Part shown: one piece after another, positions 1-7,009 of the stretch
How the letters are laid out: each line of letters opens with the position of its first letter
Position numbering within the stretch: the stretch's first letter is position 1
Assembly: GCA_023441125.1 (NCBI GenBank)
Contig: JAEZQV010000454.1
Span: forward strand, 1 to 9,822
Origin: Bacillota bacterium
GTDB lineage: Bacteria; Bacillota_C; Negativicutes; Sporomusales; Sporomusaceae
DNA: 9,822 nucleotides
Direction of reading: 5' to 3'
The notes under the pieces: generated by a model
The model's input: only the letters and a program-made list of their open reading frames with translations
The model's database searches: none
Told to the model about the DNA's origin: nothing
Program-made: the position numbers and the translations under genes

Positions 1-1155
1 ACGCAGAAGAGAAACGGAATTATCGAGTCTAATTTGCTGCGGATTGCTCAGATGCAACAGCGGCTGGCCGAGATGGACAAGCAAAATATCGCAGGCGACT
101 TGTATCTTAAATGCGACAGTCACTTACCTATTTCCGGTTCGGTTAAAGCCCGGGGCGGTATTTATGAAATCTTAACAGTGGCCGAAGATATCGCCTGCAG
201 GCAAAATATGTTGTCCATTACCGATAACTATGCGGTCTTGGCCGAGGAAAAATACCAAAAGCTGTTTGCGAAGTACTCTATCGTGGTCGGATCAACCGGC
301 AATTTGGGTTTGAGTATTGGTATTATGAGTGCCCGTTTAGGTTTCCAAGTGATTGTCCATATGTCAGCAGATGCTAAACAGTGGAAAAAAGATTTGTTGC
401 GCCAAAAAGGGGCAATTGTGATCGAGCACAACAGCGATTATGGCAAAGCTGTTGCCGCCGGCAGACAGCAAGCGCAGGCAGATCCCAAGAGTCATTTTGT
501 CGATGACGAGAATTCTACTACGCTGTTTTTGGGATATGCTGTAGCTGCCAAAAGACTAAAAGCACAACTCGCAGAAAAGCAGATTCCGGTCGATCAGGAG
601 CATCCACTCTTTGTATATATACCCTGCGGTGTGGGGGGAGCTCCCGGCGGAATTACTTTCGGTCTGCGGACATTATTTGGCGACAATGTTCACTGCTTTT
701 TTGCCGAGCCAACCCATTCGCCGGCGATGCTGTTGGGTCTGATGACGCGTAAACATGATGGCGTATCGGCGCAGCAGTTCGGTATTGACAATATTACGGA
801 TGCCGATGGACTGGCAGTAGGGCGGCCATCCGGCTTTGTGGGCAAAACCCTGGAGAAGGATATCAGCGGGGTTTTTACCGTTCAAGATGATCGCCTGTAT
901 AAGACTCTGCGGGTGCTGGCTGATACGGAAGGCATTTTTCTGGAGCCATCGGCCGTAGCCGCTTTTGCCGGGCCGGTAGGGCTGGTTGGTTCTGACAACG
1001 GCAAAGAATATCTGCGGCAACATCACTTACAGGGGAAAATGGATAAAGCCACCCATATCTTATGGGCTACCGGCGGCGGGATGGTTCCGCAGCCAATTAT
1101 GGACGAGTTCTATCAAAAAGGGGCAAGAGAGCGGGGGGATGAAAATTCATGTTGA
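1..1155 (+). CDS. dsdA: D-serine ammonia-lyase (D-serine dehydratase), 5'-truncated by window edge
   Basis: PLP-dependent enzyme converting D-serine to pyruvate and ammonia in the cytoplasm. The frame is open from base 1, so the gene starts upstream. The first visible residues (GIIES, bases 16-30) match a region about 70 residues into E. coli DsdA (about 440 aa), so 384 codons are seen. The TTG at 34 is therefore not the likely start. Visible family motifs, in order: [17 protein letters not shown] with the PLP-binding Lys at bases 145-147; [19 protein letters not shown], conserved in Dsd[13 protein letters not shown]; the glycine-rich loop [10 protein letters not shown] (622-651), read as GGGPGG in E. 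coli from memory; [26 protein letters not shown]; and the C-terminal WATGGGMVP. The stop (1153-1155) overlaps the next gene by 7 nt, implying translational coupling. The usual partners dsdX and dsdC are not seen to the right; left context is unknown. Identity is confident from motif density; preference for D-serine over D-threonine is inferred. Confidence 0.93.
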   Translation, partial: TQKRNGIIESNLLRIAQMQQRLAEMDKQNIAGDLYLKCDSHLPISGSVKARGGIYEILTVAEDIACRQNMLSITDNYAVLAEEKYQKLFAKYSIVVGSTGNLGLSIGIMSARLGFQVIVHMSADAKQWKKDLLRQKGAIVIEHNSDYGKAVAAGRQQAQADPKSHFVDDENSTTLFLGYAVAAKRLKAQLAEKQIPVDQEHPLFVYIPCGVGGAPGGITFGLRTLFGDNVHCFFAEPTHSPAMLLGLMTRKHDGVSAQQFGIDNITDADGLAVGRPSGFVGKTLEKDISGVFTVQDDRLYKTLRVLADTEGIFLEPSAVAAFAGPVGLVGSDNGKEYLRQHHLQGKMDKATHILWATGGGMVPQPIMDEFYQKGARERGDENSC

Positions 1156-1958
1156 TAAAAAACTGGAAACTGAATTTGCTGGCTTTACTTCTTGTCATTA
1201 TTGCGGAGCTGATTGGCGAAAAGAAGTTCAAATTGGGACCAGGCTTCTTATTATTGCTCCCGATGCTGTACGCCTTGGTTATGGGCGCGATAGTCAGCTG
1301 GCCGAAAACCAAGATCATGTCTCTTAAAGATATGGATACTGCCAACATAATTATGGGCAGCGTGGTTATGTTGTTCGTTAGTAAAATCGGGGCCTTGATC
1401 GGACCGGCTTTAGGGCAGGTGGCTCAGTCCGGCTTAGCGTTGTCTTTGCAGGAGTTAGGGCATTTTTTTGGGACAGTATTGTTGGGACTGCCGCTTGCTA
1501 TTCTGCTTGGCCTGAGGCGGGAAGCAGTCGGGGCCACTTTTTCCATTGACCGTGAGCCGAATATTGCCATCATTGCTGAAAAGTACGGCATGGATTCCCC
1601 GGAAGGACGCGGCGTAATGGCAACTTATATTTGCGGAACATTATTTGGTGCAGTATATCTAGGCCTTGTTGCCGGCTATATTGCCTCGCTGAACATCTTC
1701 CATCCTATCGCGCTGGCCATGGGGGCCGGAGTGGGATCAGGCAGCATGATGGCCGCCGCTTCTGGCGCTATTGCCGCAGCCTATCCGGAACAGGCAAAGG
1801 ACGTTGCTACTTATGCGGCGGCGGCAAATTTGCTGACAACGGTAGTCGGTGTATATTTCGCATTGTTTATTTCTTTGCCAGTTGCTAACAAAATTTATGC
1901 CTGGATGATAGAGAAAATTGACAAGAAAGAGGTAGCCGGCGATGAGAAAATGGGCTGA
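1149..1958 (+). CDS. DUF3100-type polytopic membrane protein, putative transporter subunit
   Basis: 269 aa, strongly hydrophobic, with about seven predicted membrane segments (roughly residues 8-24, 30-51, 64-86, 98-121, 158-183, 185-211, 220-246). Conserved-looking loops lie between them: QELGH (101-105), [16 protein letters not shown] (132-147), SPEGRGV (150-156) and a Gly/Ala-rich [12 protein letters not shown] (192-203). I recognise this pattern as the DUF3100 family, whose function is, to my knowledge, undetermined. The QELGH and REPN segments also recall DUF340/LysO-type amino-acid exporters, which is a memory-based resemblance. ATG 1149 is chosen because a G-rich tract (1133-1138) lies 10 nt upstream and the protein then begins with a normal inner-membrane N-terminus. 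An ATG at 1139 is in another frame and gives a non-membrane product. It overlaps dsdA by 7 nt and the next gene by 17 nt. Likely role: moving an amino acid or conjugate used by the operon; direction and substrate unknown. Confidence 0.75.
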   Translation: MLIKNWKLNLLALLLVIIAELIGEKKFKLGPGFLLLLPMLYALVMGAIVSWPKTKIMSLKDMDTANIIMGSVVMLFVSKIGALIGPALGQVAQSGLALSLQELGHFFGTVLLGLPLAILLGLRREAVGATFSIDREPNIAIIAEKYGMDSPEGRGVMATYICGTLFGAVYLGLVAGYIASLNIFHPIALAMGAGVGSGSMMAAASGAIAAAYPEQAKDVATYAAAANLLTTVVGVYFALFISLPVANKIYAWMIEKIDKKEVAGDEKMG

Positions 1959-2394
1959 TCAACTTATAATTCTTCTCTGGGTAGGGCTTGTCATCATGAT
2001 AAGTAATTATCTCGGCTTTGGTGTACCTGTGCTGGACAGCCTCATCGGTGTGGCGCTGCTGATCGCAATTACAATAATTGGTATGCTTATTGCCGAATTT
2101 GCCCCCTTGAATATGCCGTCGGTATTTTGGATATCGTTGGTAGCCATTCTGGTTACATCGCCTCTGAATCCTTATGGTGCTTTTTTAGATAAGCAGTATT
2201 TGGGAAAGATTAACTTTTTGGCGATTTCTACTGCCATTTTGGCCTATGCAGGCCTGGCCGTGGGCAAAGACTTGAAACTCTTCAAGCAGCTTAGCTGGCG
2301 AATTGTTGTGGTGGCCCTGGCTGTTTATACCGGTACTTTTCTCGGAGCCGCCGTTATCGCCGAAGTTATCCTGCGATTTACCGGTAAAGTATAA
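1942..2394 (+). CDS. Small polytopic membrane protein, probable partner of the DUF3100 protein
   Basis: 150 aa with about five hydrophobic segments (roughly residues 7-26, 33-52, 56-72, 88-108, 117-146). The polar loops are short: SPLNPYGAFLDKQYLGK at about 73-89, and GKDLKLFKQLSWR at about 108-120. I do not recognise a named family with certainty. The start ATG 1942 is preceded by AAAGAGG (1926-1932), 9 nt away. The gene begins inside the DUF3100 gene with a 17-nt overlap in another frame, which fits coupled translation of two subunits of one complex. The segment FLAISTAILAYAGLAVGKDL resembles [20 protein letters not shown] of the larger protein in hydrophobic pattern, so the two may be diverged or complementary halves of a single carrier. 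The large/small pair is similar in size to the MadM/MadL malonate transporter pair, but I see no motif that proves relationship. Confidence 0.7.
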   Translation: MRKWADQLIILLWVGLVIMISNYLGFGVPVLDSLIGVALLIAITIIGMLIAEFAPLNMPSVFWISLVAILVTSPLNPYGAFLDKQYLGKINFLAISTAILAYAGLAVGKDLKLFKQLSWRIVVVALAVYTGTFLGAAVIAEVILRFTGKV

Positions 2395-2409
2395 AGTAGA
2401 GGTGACAGC

Positions 2410-3597
2410 ATGAATATAAAAGACAGAGCAAAGGCCATCGAACCAACGTTGATTGCAATTCGCAGACACTTTCACATGTATCCTGAAGTCAGTTATCAGG
2501 AATTTGAAACATCTAAAAAAATCGTAGAAATCCTGCAAAAGTTGGGTATTAAGGTTATTGACGCCGGTTTAGAGACCGGGGTAATTGGACTGCTGGAGAC
2601 CGGAAGGCCCGGCCCCACCATCGCGCTGCGCGGTGATATTGATGCCCTGCCGGTCCAAGAAATGAATGATACTGAATATAAATCGAAAATACCTGGCGTG
2701 TCGCATGCCTGCGGCCACGAAGTACACACGACAGCAGTACTCGGAGCAGCCATGATTTTAGCAGAGTTGAAAGAGCAATTGTGCGGAAATATAAAGTTTC
2801 TGTTTCAGCCCCTTGAAGAAAGAAATCAGGGAGCCTTAAGGCTGATTGAAGCCGGTGCGTTAGAGAATCCCAGGGTGGATGCCATTTTTGGCTTGCATAA
2901 TCAGCCTGATATTCCGGCCGGATTTATGGGCATAAAGAAAAAATCGGCGTTAATGGCGGCTGTGGACAGAATTAAAATTAACGTTAATGGAGTAACTGCG
3001 CATGGGTCCTTGCCGCACCGGGCCATTGATACGATTGTGATTGCAGCTCACATTGTTACGGCATTACAGACGATCGTCAGCAGAACAGTGAGCCCGCAAG
3101 AGCCGGCAGTGGTATCCATATGTCAGTTTCACGCCGGCAATGCCTATAATGTCATCCCTGATAAGGTGGAATTAGTGGGTACTGTACGTACTTTTAGTCC
3201 TGAAGTACGCAATACAATGCCTTCGTTACTGGACCGGATTGCTCAAGGTATTGCCGCCTCAATGGGGGGGAGTGCCGCAATTGAGTATTATGAAGAGTGC
3301 CCGCTGGTAATCAGCACAGATGAGTTCGCCGATATTGCCTTAAAGGCTGCACAAAGTATCTGTGGTCCCAACGGAACCGTTGATCCGGTGCCTAGCACCG
3401 GGGGAGAAGATTTTGCCTGGTATTTAGAAAAAGTGCCTGGTTGTTTCATGTGGCTGGGCGTAGGCAATAAAGAACAGGGCATTGTGTATCCCTGGCACAG
3501 CCCAAGGTTTGATGTGGATGAATCCGCAATCGCGATCGGGGCAGCCGTTTTGGCGCAGTGTGTGATTGACTCATTGAACTACGTTAAACAGGAATAG
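2410..3597 (+). CDS. M20-family metal-dependent amidohydrolase (N-acyl amino acid / peptide hydrolase)
   Basis: 395 aa, the usual length for the M20D amidohydrolase group (hippurate hydrolase, YxeP and IAA-amino-acid hydrolase relatives), which release an amino acid from an N-acyl or peptide-like conjugate using two metal ions. Motifs: RGDIDALP (74-81); HACGHEVH (99-106), containing Cys101 and His103 expected to bind metal; FQPLEE with Glu136 (general base) and Glu137; GLHN with His163; VTAHGS with His198, the His at the dimer/substrate site in the family; GGEDF (331-335); and the final ligand His363 in WHSPRFDVDE. All expected metal ligands are present, so it should be active. Departures from the common consensus are HEVH for HDGH or HDAH, LEE for AEE, and HNQP for HVWP. 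No signal peptide, so cytoplasmic. Start ATG 2410 has AGAGG at 2398-2402, 7 nt away. It lies 15 nt after the membrane-protein pair, suggesting that the pair carries its substrate or product. Confidence 0.9.
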   Translation: MNIKDRAKAIEPTLIAIRRHFHMYPEVSYQEFETSKKIVEILQKLGIKVIDAGLETGVIGLLETGRPGPTIALRGDIDALPVQEMNDTEYKSKIPGVSHACGHEVHTTAVLGAAMILAELKEQLCGNIKFLFQPLEERNQGALRLIEAGALENPRVDAIFGLHNQPDIPAGFMGIKKKSALMAAVDRIKINVNGVTAHGSLPHRAIDTIVIAAHIVTALQTIVSRTVSPQEPAVVSICQFHAGNAYNVIPDKVELVGTVRTFSPEVRNTMPSLLDRIAQGIAASMGGSAAIEYYEECPLVISTDEFADIALKAAQSICGPNGTVDPVPSTGGEDFAWYLEKVPGCFMWLGVGNKEQGIVYPWHSPRFDVDESAIAIGAAVLAQCVIDSLNYVKQE

Positions 3598-3693
3598 CAT
3601 TTGGACAGAGTTAGACTTAGCAATGATCACCAGGCATAAGGTTAAAAGGGGAATTATTGTGACCAATCAACGAAGGCAAAGGGGCAGATCGAT
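3598..3693 (+). other. serS leader / intergenic region, no T-box
   Basis: These 96 nt separate the amidohydrolase gene from serS. I find no T-box core (AGGGTGGNACCGCG-like) and no strong hairpin followed by a T run, so neither a tRNA-sensing riboswitch nor an intrinsic terminator is supported. A possible short reading frame starts at GTG 3659 behind AAGGGG (3646-3651) and ends at TAA 3713-3715, overlapping the serS start out of frame (18 codons, product beginning MTNQRRQRG). No convincing -35/-10 pair was found by eye. Co-transcription from upstream is therefore as likely as a separate promoter. Confidence 0.5.
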
Positions 3694-3696
3694 GTG
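3680..3696 (+). promoter_or_regulatory. Ribosome binding site and GTG start of serS
   Basis: AGGGGC (about 3680-3685) lies 8 nt before GTG 3694. The GTG start is supported because the product then begins [10 protein letters not shown], which matches the conserved N-terminus of bacterial seryl-tRNA synthetases. The overlapping ATG at 3692 is in another frame and runs only to TAA 3713-3715. No in-frame ATG lies nearby upstream. Confidence 0.8.
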
Positions 3697-4962
3697 CTGG
3701 ATGTTAAATTTGTAAGAGATAATCTGGAAAGGGTTGAACAAGCCCTGCAAAATCGTGGCAGTGTAGTAGAGCTTGATGAATTTATGGAGCTTGAGAAAAA
3801 GCGGCGGGAACTCATCAATGAAGTCGACGGCCTGAAGAATAAACGCAACAGCGTAACCGGTGACATCAGAAAATTAAAAGCAGCCGGTCAGAATGCGGCT
3901 GCTATGATCGCAGAGATGCGAGGCGCAGGTGATAAAATAGCCGTTTTGGATGGAAAAATCAAAACTGTTGAGGCTGCTTTGCACCAGATTATGCTTAGTA
4001 TTCCTAACCTGCCCGATAAATCGGTCCCTATAGGCAAAGCTGCACGGGATAACCAGGAAATTCGCCGCTGGGGTACGCCGCGTCAGTTCGACCATGCGCC
4101 GCTACCCCATTGGGAACTAGGGGAAAAGCTCGGTATTCTGGATTTTGAACGCGGCGGGAAGGTTACCGGTGCCAGATTTACTTTCTCCAAGGGGTTAGGA
4201 GCACAGTTGGAGCGCGCCCTTATTAACTTTATGTTGAACCTTCATACCGAACAGCATGGTTACACAGAAATTCTTCCGCCCTTTGTAGTTAATGAAGCCA
4301 GCATGACAGGTACCGGACAACTGCCGAAATTTGCCGAAGATATGTTTAAACTGGAAGGCTTAGATTATTATCTTATTCCTACTTCGGAAGTTCCCTTGTG
4401 CAGTATTCACCGGCAGGAGCTGCTGGATGCTAACGCTTTGCCTTTATACTATACGGCTTACAGTCCCTGCTTTAGGGCCGAGGCCGGTGCAGCCGGCCGT
4501 GACACTCGCGGCCTTATCCGGCAGCATCAGTTTAATAAAGTGGAGCTTGTTAAGTTTAGTCTGCCGGAAGAATCATACAACGAACTGGAAAAAATGACGC
4601 ATGATGCTGAACATGTCCTGCAGCTTTTAGGATTACCCTATCGGACGATGCTTTTGTGCACTGGTGATATGGGATTTGCCTCAGCAAAGACCTATGATTT
4701 GGAGGTATGGCTCCCCAGCTTTAATACCTACCGTGAAATTTCTTCCTGTTCTAATATTACCGATTTCCAGGCCCGGCGAGCCGATATTCGCTTCCGGCGC
4801 ACTCCTAACGGAAAACCGGAATTTGTGCATACCTTAAATGGTTCGGGTTTGGCTGTTGGCCGCACCGTTGCGGCTATTCTGGAAAATTATCAGCAAAATG
4901 ACGGGACTGTGGCCGTACCTGCGGTATTGAGGCCGTATCTGGGCGTGGCTAGCATCAAGTAA
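3694..4962 (+). CDS. serS: Seryl-tRNA synthetase
   Basis: Class II aminoacyl-tRNA synthetase that activates L-serine with ATP and charges tRNA-Ser (also tRNA-Sec where present); cytoplasmic homodimer. 422 aa, full length for bacterial SerRS. The N-terminal region (about residues 25-100) is rich in Lys, Glu and Leu, as expected for the long antiparallel coiled-coil arm that grips the tRNA variable arm. The catalytic part shows ARFTFSKG leading into motif 1, the serine-binding TSE loop (230-232), motif 2 [14 protein letters not shown] (260-273, with Arg261 and Glu263 contacting ATP), REISSCSN with Glu348, and motif 3 GSGLAVGRT with Arg390. All hallmark residues are present, so it appears functional. 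It is a housekeeping gene lying between an amino-acid catabolic cluster and an amino-acid ABC transporter. No T-box is visible in front and no terminator behind. Confidence 0.98.
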   Translation: MLDVKFVRDNLERVEQALQNRGSVVELDEFMELEKKRRELINEVDGLKNKRNSVTGDIRKLKAAGQNAAAMIAEMRGAGDKIAVLDGKIKTVEAALHQIMLSIPNLPDKSVPIGKAARDNQEIRRWGTPRQFDHAPLPHWELGEKLGILDFERGGKVTGARFTFSKGLGAQLERALINFMLNLHTEQHGYTEILPPFVVNEASMTGTGQLPKFAEDMFKLEGLDYYLIPTSEVPLCSIHRQELLDANALPLYYTAYSPCFRAEAGAAGRDTRGLIRQHQFNKVELVKFSLPEESYNELEKMTHDAEHVLQLLGLPYRTMLLCTGDMGFASAKTYDLEVWLPSFNTYREISSCSNITDFQARRADIRFRRTPNGKPEFVHTLNGSGLAVGRTVAAILENYQQNDGTVAVPAVLRPYLGVASIK

Positions 4963-5041
4963 GCGGAAAAAACATAGTTGATTCAATGAAAATAGAGCAA
5001 CAGAGCTAAGGGATCAATTTTACGATAAGGGAGGGTAATCC
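4963..5041 (+). other. serS-livH intergenic region with livH ribosome binding site
   Basis: The gap is 79 nt. It ends in a strong Shine-Dalgarno tract AAGGGAGGG (5027-5035), 6 nt before the livH ATG. No hairpin with a T run and no clear -35/-10 pair were found by eye, so read-through from serS into the transporter operon is possible. A distinct promoter cannot be excluded. Confidence 0.55.
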
Positions 5042-5935
5042 ATGTCCTTTGAAATGTTACTGCAAAATGTCATGAATGGTATTACGCTGGGCAGCTTATA
5101 TGCGCTCATTGCCATTGGCTACACTATGGTTTACGGAATTCTCAGACTCATTAATTTTGCCCATGCGGATATGTTAATGGTTGCCGCTTATGTTGCTTTT
5201 TTCGGTATGTTTGCTTTCGCTTGGCCTTGGTGGGTTGCTTATGCAATCGCAGTGATTGTAACAACTCTTTTAGGAATACTTATTGAAAAAATAGCCTACG
5301 CCCCACTGCGAAATTCGCCAAGGATTACTGCGTTAATTTCGGCGATCGGGGTTTCTTTTTTGCTTGAAAATCTTGGCATTGTCATCCTGGGGGCCCGACC
5401 GAAACCATTTGCGCGGCCGGATGATTTGGTTTGGAATATATCGTTAGGCAATATCTCTTTTCTATCTTTATCCATCATCATTCCCATTGTTACGGTACTT
5501 TTGCTGGCCGGCCTGGTCATATTGGTGAATAAAACCAAAATAGGCATGGCCATGCGCGCGGTTTCACGCGACTTTGAGACAGCCAGCCTAATGGCGATAG
5601 ACGTTAATAAAATAATTTCGTTTACCTTTGCTATCGGTTCTTCCCTGGCTGCAGTCGGTGGTATTCTATGGAGTTTACAGTATCCGCAAATTGATCCGTT
5701 AATGGGCGTATTTCCCGGCTTAAAATGTTTTATTGCCGCGGTTATGGGCGGCATTGGCAGCATCAAAGGGGCAATGCTAGGCGGTTATATACTGGGCATG
5801 GGCGAAGTTATGCTGGTTGGTTTTATGCCTGATATTTCAGGCTACCGGGACGCTTTTGCCTTTATGGCGTTGATATTAATACTGCTGTTTATGCCTGGCG
5901 GCATTTTCGGACAGCATGTCGTAGAGAAGGTGTAA
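5042..5935 (+). CDS. livH: Branched-chain amino acid ABC transporter permease LivH
   Basis: 297 aa (E. coli LivH about 308), one of two inner-membrane permease subunits of a HAAT-type importer; family BPD_transp_2. It is hydrophobic throughout with about eight membrane segments. The N-terminal signature GYTMVYGILRLINFAHADM (about residues 25-44) is diagnostic; many relatives have FAHGD where this has FAHAD. The coupling loop that contacts the ATPase is around residues 168-190 (GMAMRAVSRDFETASLMAI), followed by the typical SSLAAVGGIL. The C-terminus ends in the common MPGGIFGQ pattern. The ATG at 5042 is fixed by the strong upstream Shine-Dalgarno tract. livM follows after 3 nt. It forms a heterodimeric channel with LivM, powered by LivG and LivF. 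Branched-chain specificity is inferred from family only; related systems carry other amino acids, amides or urea. Confidence 0.93.
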   Translation: MSFEMLLQNVMNGITLGSLYALIAIGYTMVYGILRLINFAHADMLMVAAYVAFFGMFAFAWPWWVAYAIAVIVTTLLGILIEKIAYAPLRNSPRITALISAIGVSFLLENLGIVILGARPKPFARPDDLVWNISLGNISFLSLSIIIPIVTVLLLAGLVILVNKTKIGMAMRAVSRDFETASLMAIDVNKIISFTFAIGSSLAAVGGILWSLQYPQIDPLMGVFPGLKCFIAAVMGGIGSIKGAMLGGYILGMGEVMLVGFMPDISGYRDAFAFMALILILLFMPGGIFGQHVVEKV

Positions 5936-5938
5936 CTG

Positions 5939-7009
5939 ATGAATAACCTACTGGATAAAAAAGGACAATTGACCCTGGCTGCCCTCGTACTCATCGCTTT
6001 GGCCATATTCCTGGGAGATGACAATCTGTCCCGCTTTGAGATACGGATTTTAAACCTTAGTGCGATTTTTGTTATTTTAGGTGTGAGTATGAATCTCGTT
6101 ATCGGCTTTACCGGTATGTTTTCTTTAGGACATGCTGGTTTTATGTGTGTAGGCGCCTATACGGCCGCCATCCTTACGATGACCCCTGAAAGCAAAACCT
6201 TTATTTATTATATGATTCCCATACATCCGCTGCTGGCCACCGTCCATTGGCCAATCATTCCGGCCATTATAATGAGTGGCGTCGTCGCGGCATTTTTCGG
6301 CCTGCTGATTGGTATTCCCGTACTGCGACTGCGAGATGATTATTTGGCTATTGCCACGTTGGGCTTTGCAGAGATTCTCAGAATTATTGTTACCAACACC
6401 ATCAGTATTACCAACGGCTCATTAGGCTTAAAGGATATTCCCAGTGTAAAGAGCTTATGGATTTACTGGGGCTGTGCAGTGATTACCATCTTAATGCTAA
6501 CGCAACTGATTAACAGCAGCTGGGGCAGGGCGTTTAAGGCTATCCGGGATAATGAGATTGCCGCAGAAGCAATGGGAATCAATCTGTTTCGGCATAAATT
6601 ACTGTCATTTACGATTGGCGCCTTTCTGGCGGGCGTCAGCGGCGCGCTGATGGCGTTCCTAATTACGTCGATTGACCCGACCATGTTTAGATTTTTATTC
6701 ACCTTTCAAATACTGCTGATTGTTGTTTTAGGCGGAATGGGCAGTATGACCGGAACTGTAATTGCCGGCGTGGTAATAACGGTTGCAACGGAATGGCTGC
6801 GATTTGTTGAAAGCGATATGAATATCCTGGGCTTTTTCACCATACCCGGAGTACCAGGCATGAGAATGGTCATCTTTTCCATACTGCTATTGGTTGTTAT
6901 CCTATTTTACCGGCAGGGCCTCATGGGAACGAAGGAGTTCAACTGGAATTGGCTGCTCAACCAATATACTGTGGTTAAGAACCGGTACTGCGGAGGGATA
7001 TCTAAATGA
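5939..7009 (+). CDS. livM: Branched-chain amino acid ABC transporter permease LivM
   Basis: 356 aa, second permease of the importer. It is shorter than E. coli LivM (about 425 aa) but normal for many bacterial homologues that lack the extra N-terminal segment. Hydrophobic throughout. Family marks are LGVSMNLVIGFTGMFSLGHAGFMCVGAYTAA in the first third (positions about 48-78), the RLRDDYLAIATLGFAEI segment, and the coupling loop GRAFKAIRDNEIAAEAMGIN from about residue 196, followed by KLLSFTIGAFLAGVSGALMA. The start ATG 5939 has AGAAGG (5925-5930) upstream and lies 3 nt after the livH stop. The TGA stop overlaps the livG ATG by 4 nt (ATGA, 7006-7009). These junctions support one transcript with coupled translation. 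Confidence 0.93.
   Translation: MNNLLDKKGQLTLAALVLIALAIFLGDDNLSRFEIRILNLSAIFVILGVSMNLVIGFTGMFSLGHAGFMCVGAYTAAILTMTPESKTFIYYMIPIHPLLATVHWPIIPAIIMSGVVAAFFGLLIGIPVLRLRDDYLAIATLGFAEILRIIVTNTISITNGSLGLKDIPSVKSLWIYWGCAVITILMLTQLINSSWGRAFKAIRDNEIAAEAMGINLFRHKLLSFTIGAFLAGVSGALMAFLITSIDPTMFRFLFTFQILLIVVLGGMGSMTGTVIAGVVITVATEWLRFVESDMNILGFFTIPGVPGMRMVIFSILLLVVILFYRQGLMGTKEFNWNWLLNQYTVVKNRYCGGISK

Noticed and set aside
34..36. TTG as the start codon of dsdA
   Set aside because: The frame is open to base 1 and the preceding residues GIIES match the interior of DsdA, so the gene is simply cut by the window edge.
673..1026. Minus-strand open frame of 117 codons inside dsdA
   Set aside because: Antisense to a highly conserved coding region, with no motif recognised and no ribosome binding site considered convincing.
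986..1327. Plus-strand frame with ATG at 986 (and internal ATG 1139) spanning the dsdA end and the start of the membrane gene
   Set aside because: It overlaps two well-supported genes in another frame and its product shows no family motifs; it is a shadow frame.
3598..3693. T-box riboswitch before serS
   Set aside because: The region is too short and lacks the conserved T-box core and any following terminator hairpin.
5296..5766. Minus-strand open frame of 156 codons inside livH
   Set aside because: Longest antisense frame, but it mirrors a conserved permease gene and its proline- and methionine-rich product looks like antisense reading of hydrophobic codons.
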